A DNA stretch of 64,000 bases from Rhodococcus yunnanensis NBRC 103083. GTDB lineage: Bacteria > Actinomycetota > Actinomycetes > Mycobacteriales > Mycobacteriaceae. Location: positions 186,001 through 250,000 of the forward strand of contig NZ_BCXH01000001.1 in the NCBI RefSeq assembly GCF_001895005.1, written 5' to 3'. Of the stretch, positions 63,138-64,000 are shown one piece after another; the first letter of the stretch is position 1; each line of letters begins with the position of its first letter. The translations under genes were made by a program, and so were the position numbers. The notes below the pieces were generated by a model. That model was not told the origin of the DNA, made no database searches, and was given only the letters and a program-made list of their open reading frames with translations.

Positions 63138-64000
63138 ATGACTGCCACCACCGAGGGGAAGCAACGTAGCTTTCCCAAGATCGAGTTCACCGACTCCGAA
63201 GCAGGTGCGCTCGAGTTCCCGAGTTCGAAGTCACGCACGTACAGCTACTTTCAACCCGCCAAGCGCCGGGCAACGATGTACGAGGACGTGACCGTCGACG
63301 TCCAACCCGACCCCGACCGCCACTTGTCGCAGGGCTGGATCTACGGATTCGGTGATGGGCCGGGTGGATATCCGCAGGAATGGACGAAGGCGGCGTCGTC
63401 GAACTGGCACGCTTTTCTCGACCCGAACGAGGAATGGGATCAAACCATCTTCCGCAACAATTCGGCCGTCGTTCATCAGGTGGAATTGTGTCTGAGCAAT
63501 GCCAAGCGAGCACGAGCGTACGACGGCTGGAACACGCCGTGGCTCACGTTCGTCCAACGCAATCTCGGCGCGTGGATGCACGCGGAGAACGGTTTGGCAC
63601 TGCACGTCTTCACCTCGATTCAACGGTCGGGGCCGACGAACATGATCAACACGGCTGTTGCAGTCAACGCGGCACACAAGATGCGCTTCGCACAGGACCT
63701 TGCGCTGTTCAATCTTGATCTGTCCGAAGCCGATGTGGCATTCGACGGATCCGCACACAAGGACGTCTGGCAGAACGCACCGGAATGGCAGCCGACTCGT
63801 GAGGTGGTCGAACAGCTGACCGCTGTACCGGATTGGTGCGAACTGCTGTTCGCGACGAACATCGTCTTCGAGCAGCTACTCGGATCGCTCTTCCGCACCG
63901 AACTGGTGATGCAGATCTCGGCACGCAACGGCGACTACATCACGCCGACCATCGTCGGTACCGGCGAGCACGATTACGACCGCGATCTGAGCTACACCCG
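63138..64000 (+). CDS. prmC: propane monooxygenase hydroxylase small subunit, partial
   Basis: 287 codons from the ATG at 63138 to the right edge, with the remainder outside. TYSYFQPAKRRATMYEDVTVDVQPD, GWIYGFGDGPGGYP and SSNWHAFLDPNEEWDQTIFRN are typical of the beta subunit of propane and related diiron hydroxylases, which has the helical fold but no iron ligands. AACCGAGAGGCAAGAG precedes the start. A coupling protein gene (prmD) would be expected just outside the window. Confidence 0.94.
   Translation, partial: MTATTEGKQRSFPKIEFTDSEAGALEFPSSKSRTYSYFQPAKRRATMYEDVTVDVQPDPDRHLSQGWIYGFGDGPGGYPQEWTKAASSNWHAFLDPNEEWDQTIFRNNSAVVHQVELCLSNAKRARAYDGWNTPWLTFVQRNLGAWMHAENGLALHVFTSIQRSGPTNMINTAVAVNAAHKMRFAQDLALFNLDLSEADVAFDGSAHKDVWQNAPEWQPTREVVEQLTAVPDWCELLFATNIVFEQLLGSLFRTELVMQISARNGDYITPTIVGTGEHDYDRDLSYT

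Overview
The window comes from a high-GC actinobacterium. Its gene content (KshA/KshB-like Rieske system, many TetR regulators and SDRs, propane monooxygenase with a MimR-type activator, GTG/TTG starts, 4-nt ATGA/GTGA overlaps) points to Rhodococcus or a close mycolic-acid relative. I see no rRNA, tRNA, insertion sequence, phage gene or CRISPR array. It looks like a chromosomal or large-plasmid catabolic region of about 61 genes, including one cut at each end, with ten transcriptional regulators.

Layout. (1) 1-9955: a ligase fragment, crotonase, F420/luciferase-like oxidoreductase and FabG-like SDR, then divergent KshB-like reductase / HSD10-like SDR and divergent thiolase / KshA-like Rieske oxygenase, the latter followed by an acyl-CoA dehydrogenase (ACAD) pair and a small acidic protein. 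(2) 10023-14605 minus: four ACAD genes forming two more pairs. (3) 14784-18539 plus: aminoglycoside-phosphotransferase-like kinase, TetR, SDR and an ACAD10/11-like protein. (4) 18765-23483 minus: a large-ring-type Baeyer-Villiger monooxygenase behind an operon of alpha/beta hydrolase, cupin and two SDRs. (5) 23654-25436: an unknown protein and a TetR-TetR fusion. (6) 25738-30113: two unequal amidohydrolases, a Rieske ferredoxin, a NuoF-like flavoprotein and a 3Fe-4S-type ferredoxin. (7) 30208-35407: serine hydrolase, LysR, and a luciferase-like monooxygenase between two paralogous TetRs. (8) 35522-45616: fused double CoA-transferase, Ltp2-like aldolase with a DUF35 partner, epoxide hydrolase, SDR, old yellow enzyme, aldehyde dehydrogenase and NDMA-type alcohol dehydrogenase. 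(9) 45934-54816: exporter with two TetRs, two SDRs, a ligase, a saccharopine-dehydrogenase-like protein, and TetR/GyrI. (10) 55098-58298: LacI with an IolE-like isomerase and an IolG-like dehydrogenase. (11) 58389-64000: MimR-like activator and prmA, prmB and partial prmC.

Interpretation. Regions 1-8 read as a peripheral pathway for an alicyclic compound (cyclic terpenoid, steroid-like or macrocyclic ketone). The steps would be hydroxylation, oxidation to ketone, Baeyer-Villiger ring expansion, lactone opening, CoA activation and beta-oxidation through three heteromeric ACAD pairs. Side routes would handle 4-hydroxyacyl-CoA (kinase plus ACAD11-like) and retro-aldol cleavage (Ltp2-like plus DUF35). 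The substrate is not determined by the sequence.

The most interesting unexplained signals are three. A recurring operator-like motif (five bases, four-base spacer, ATGATT) lies at about ten promoters of these catabolic genes and may define one regulon. Region 6 is an amidohydrolase/electron-transfer module without an obvious terminal oxygenase. Several transcription units end in 15-18-nt tandem repeats.
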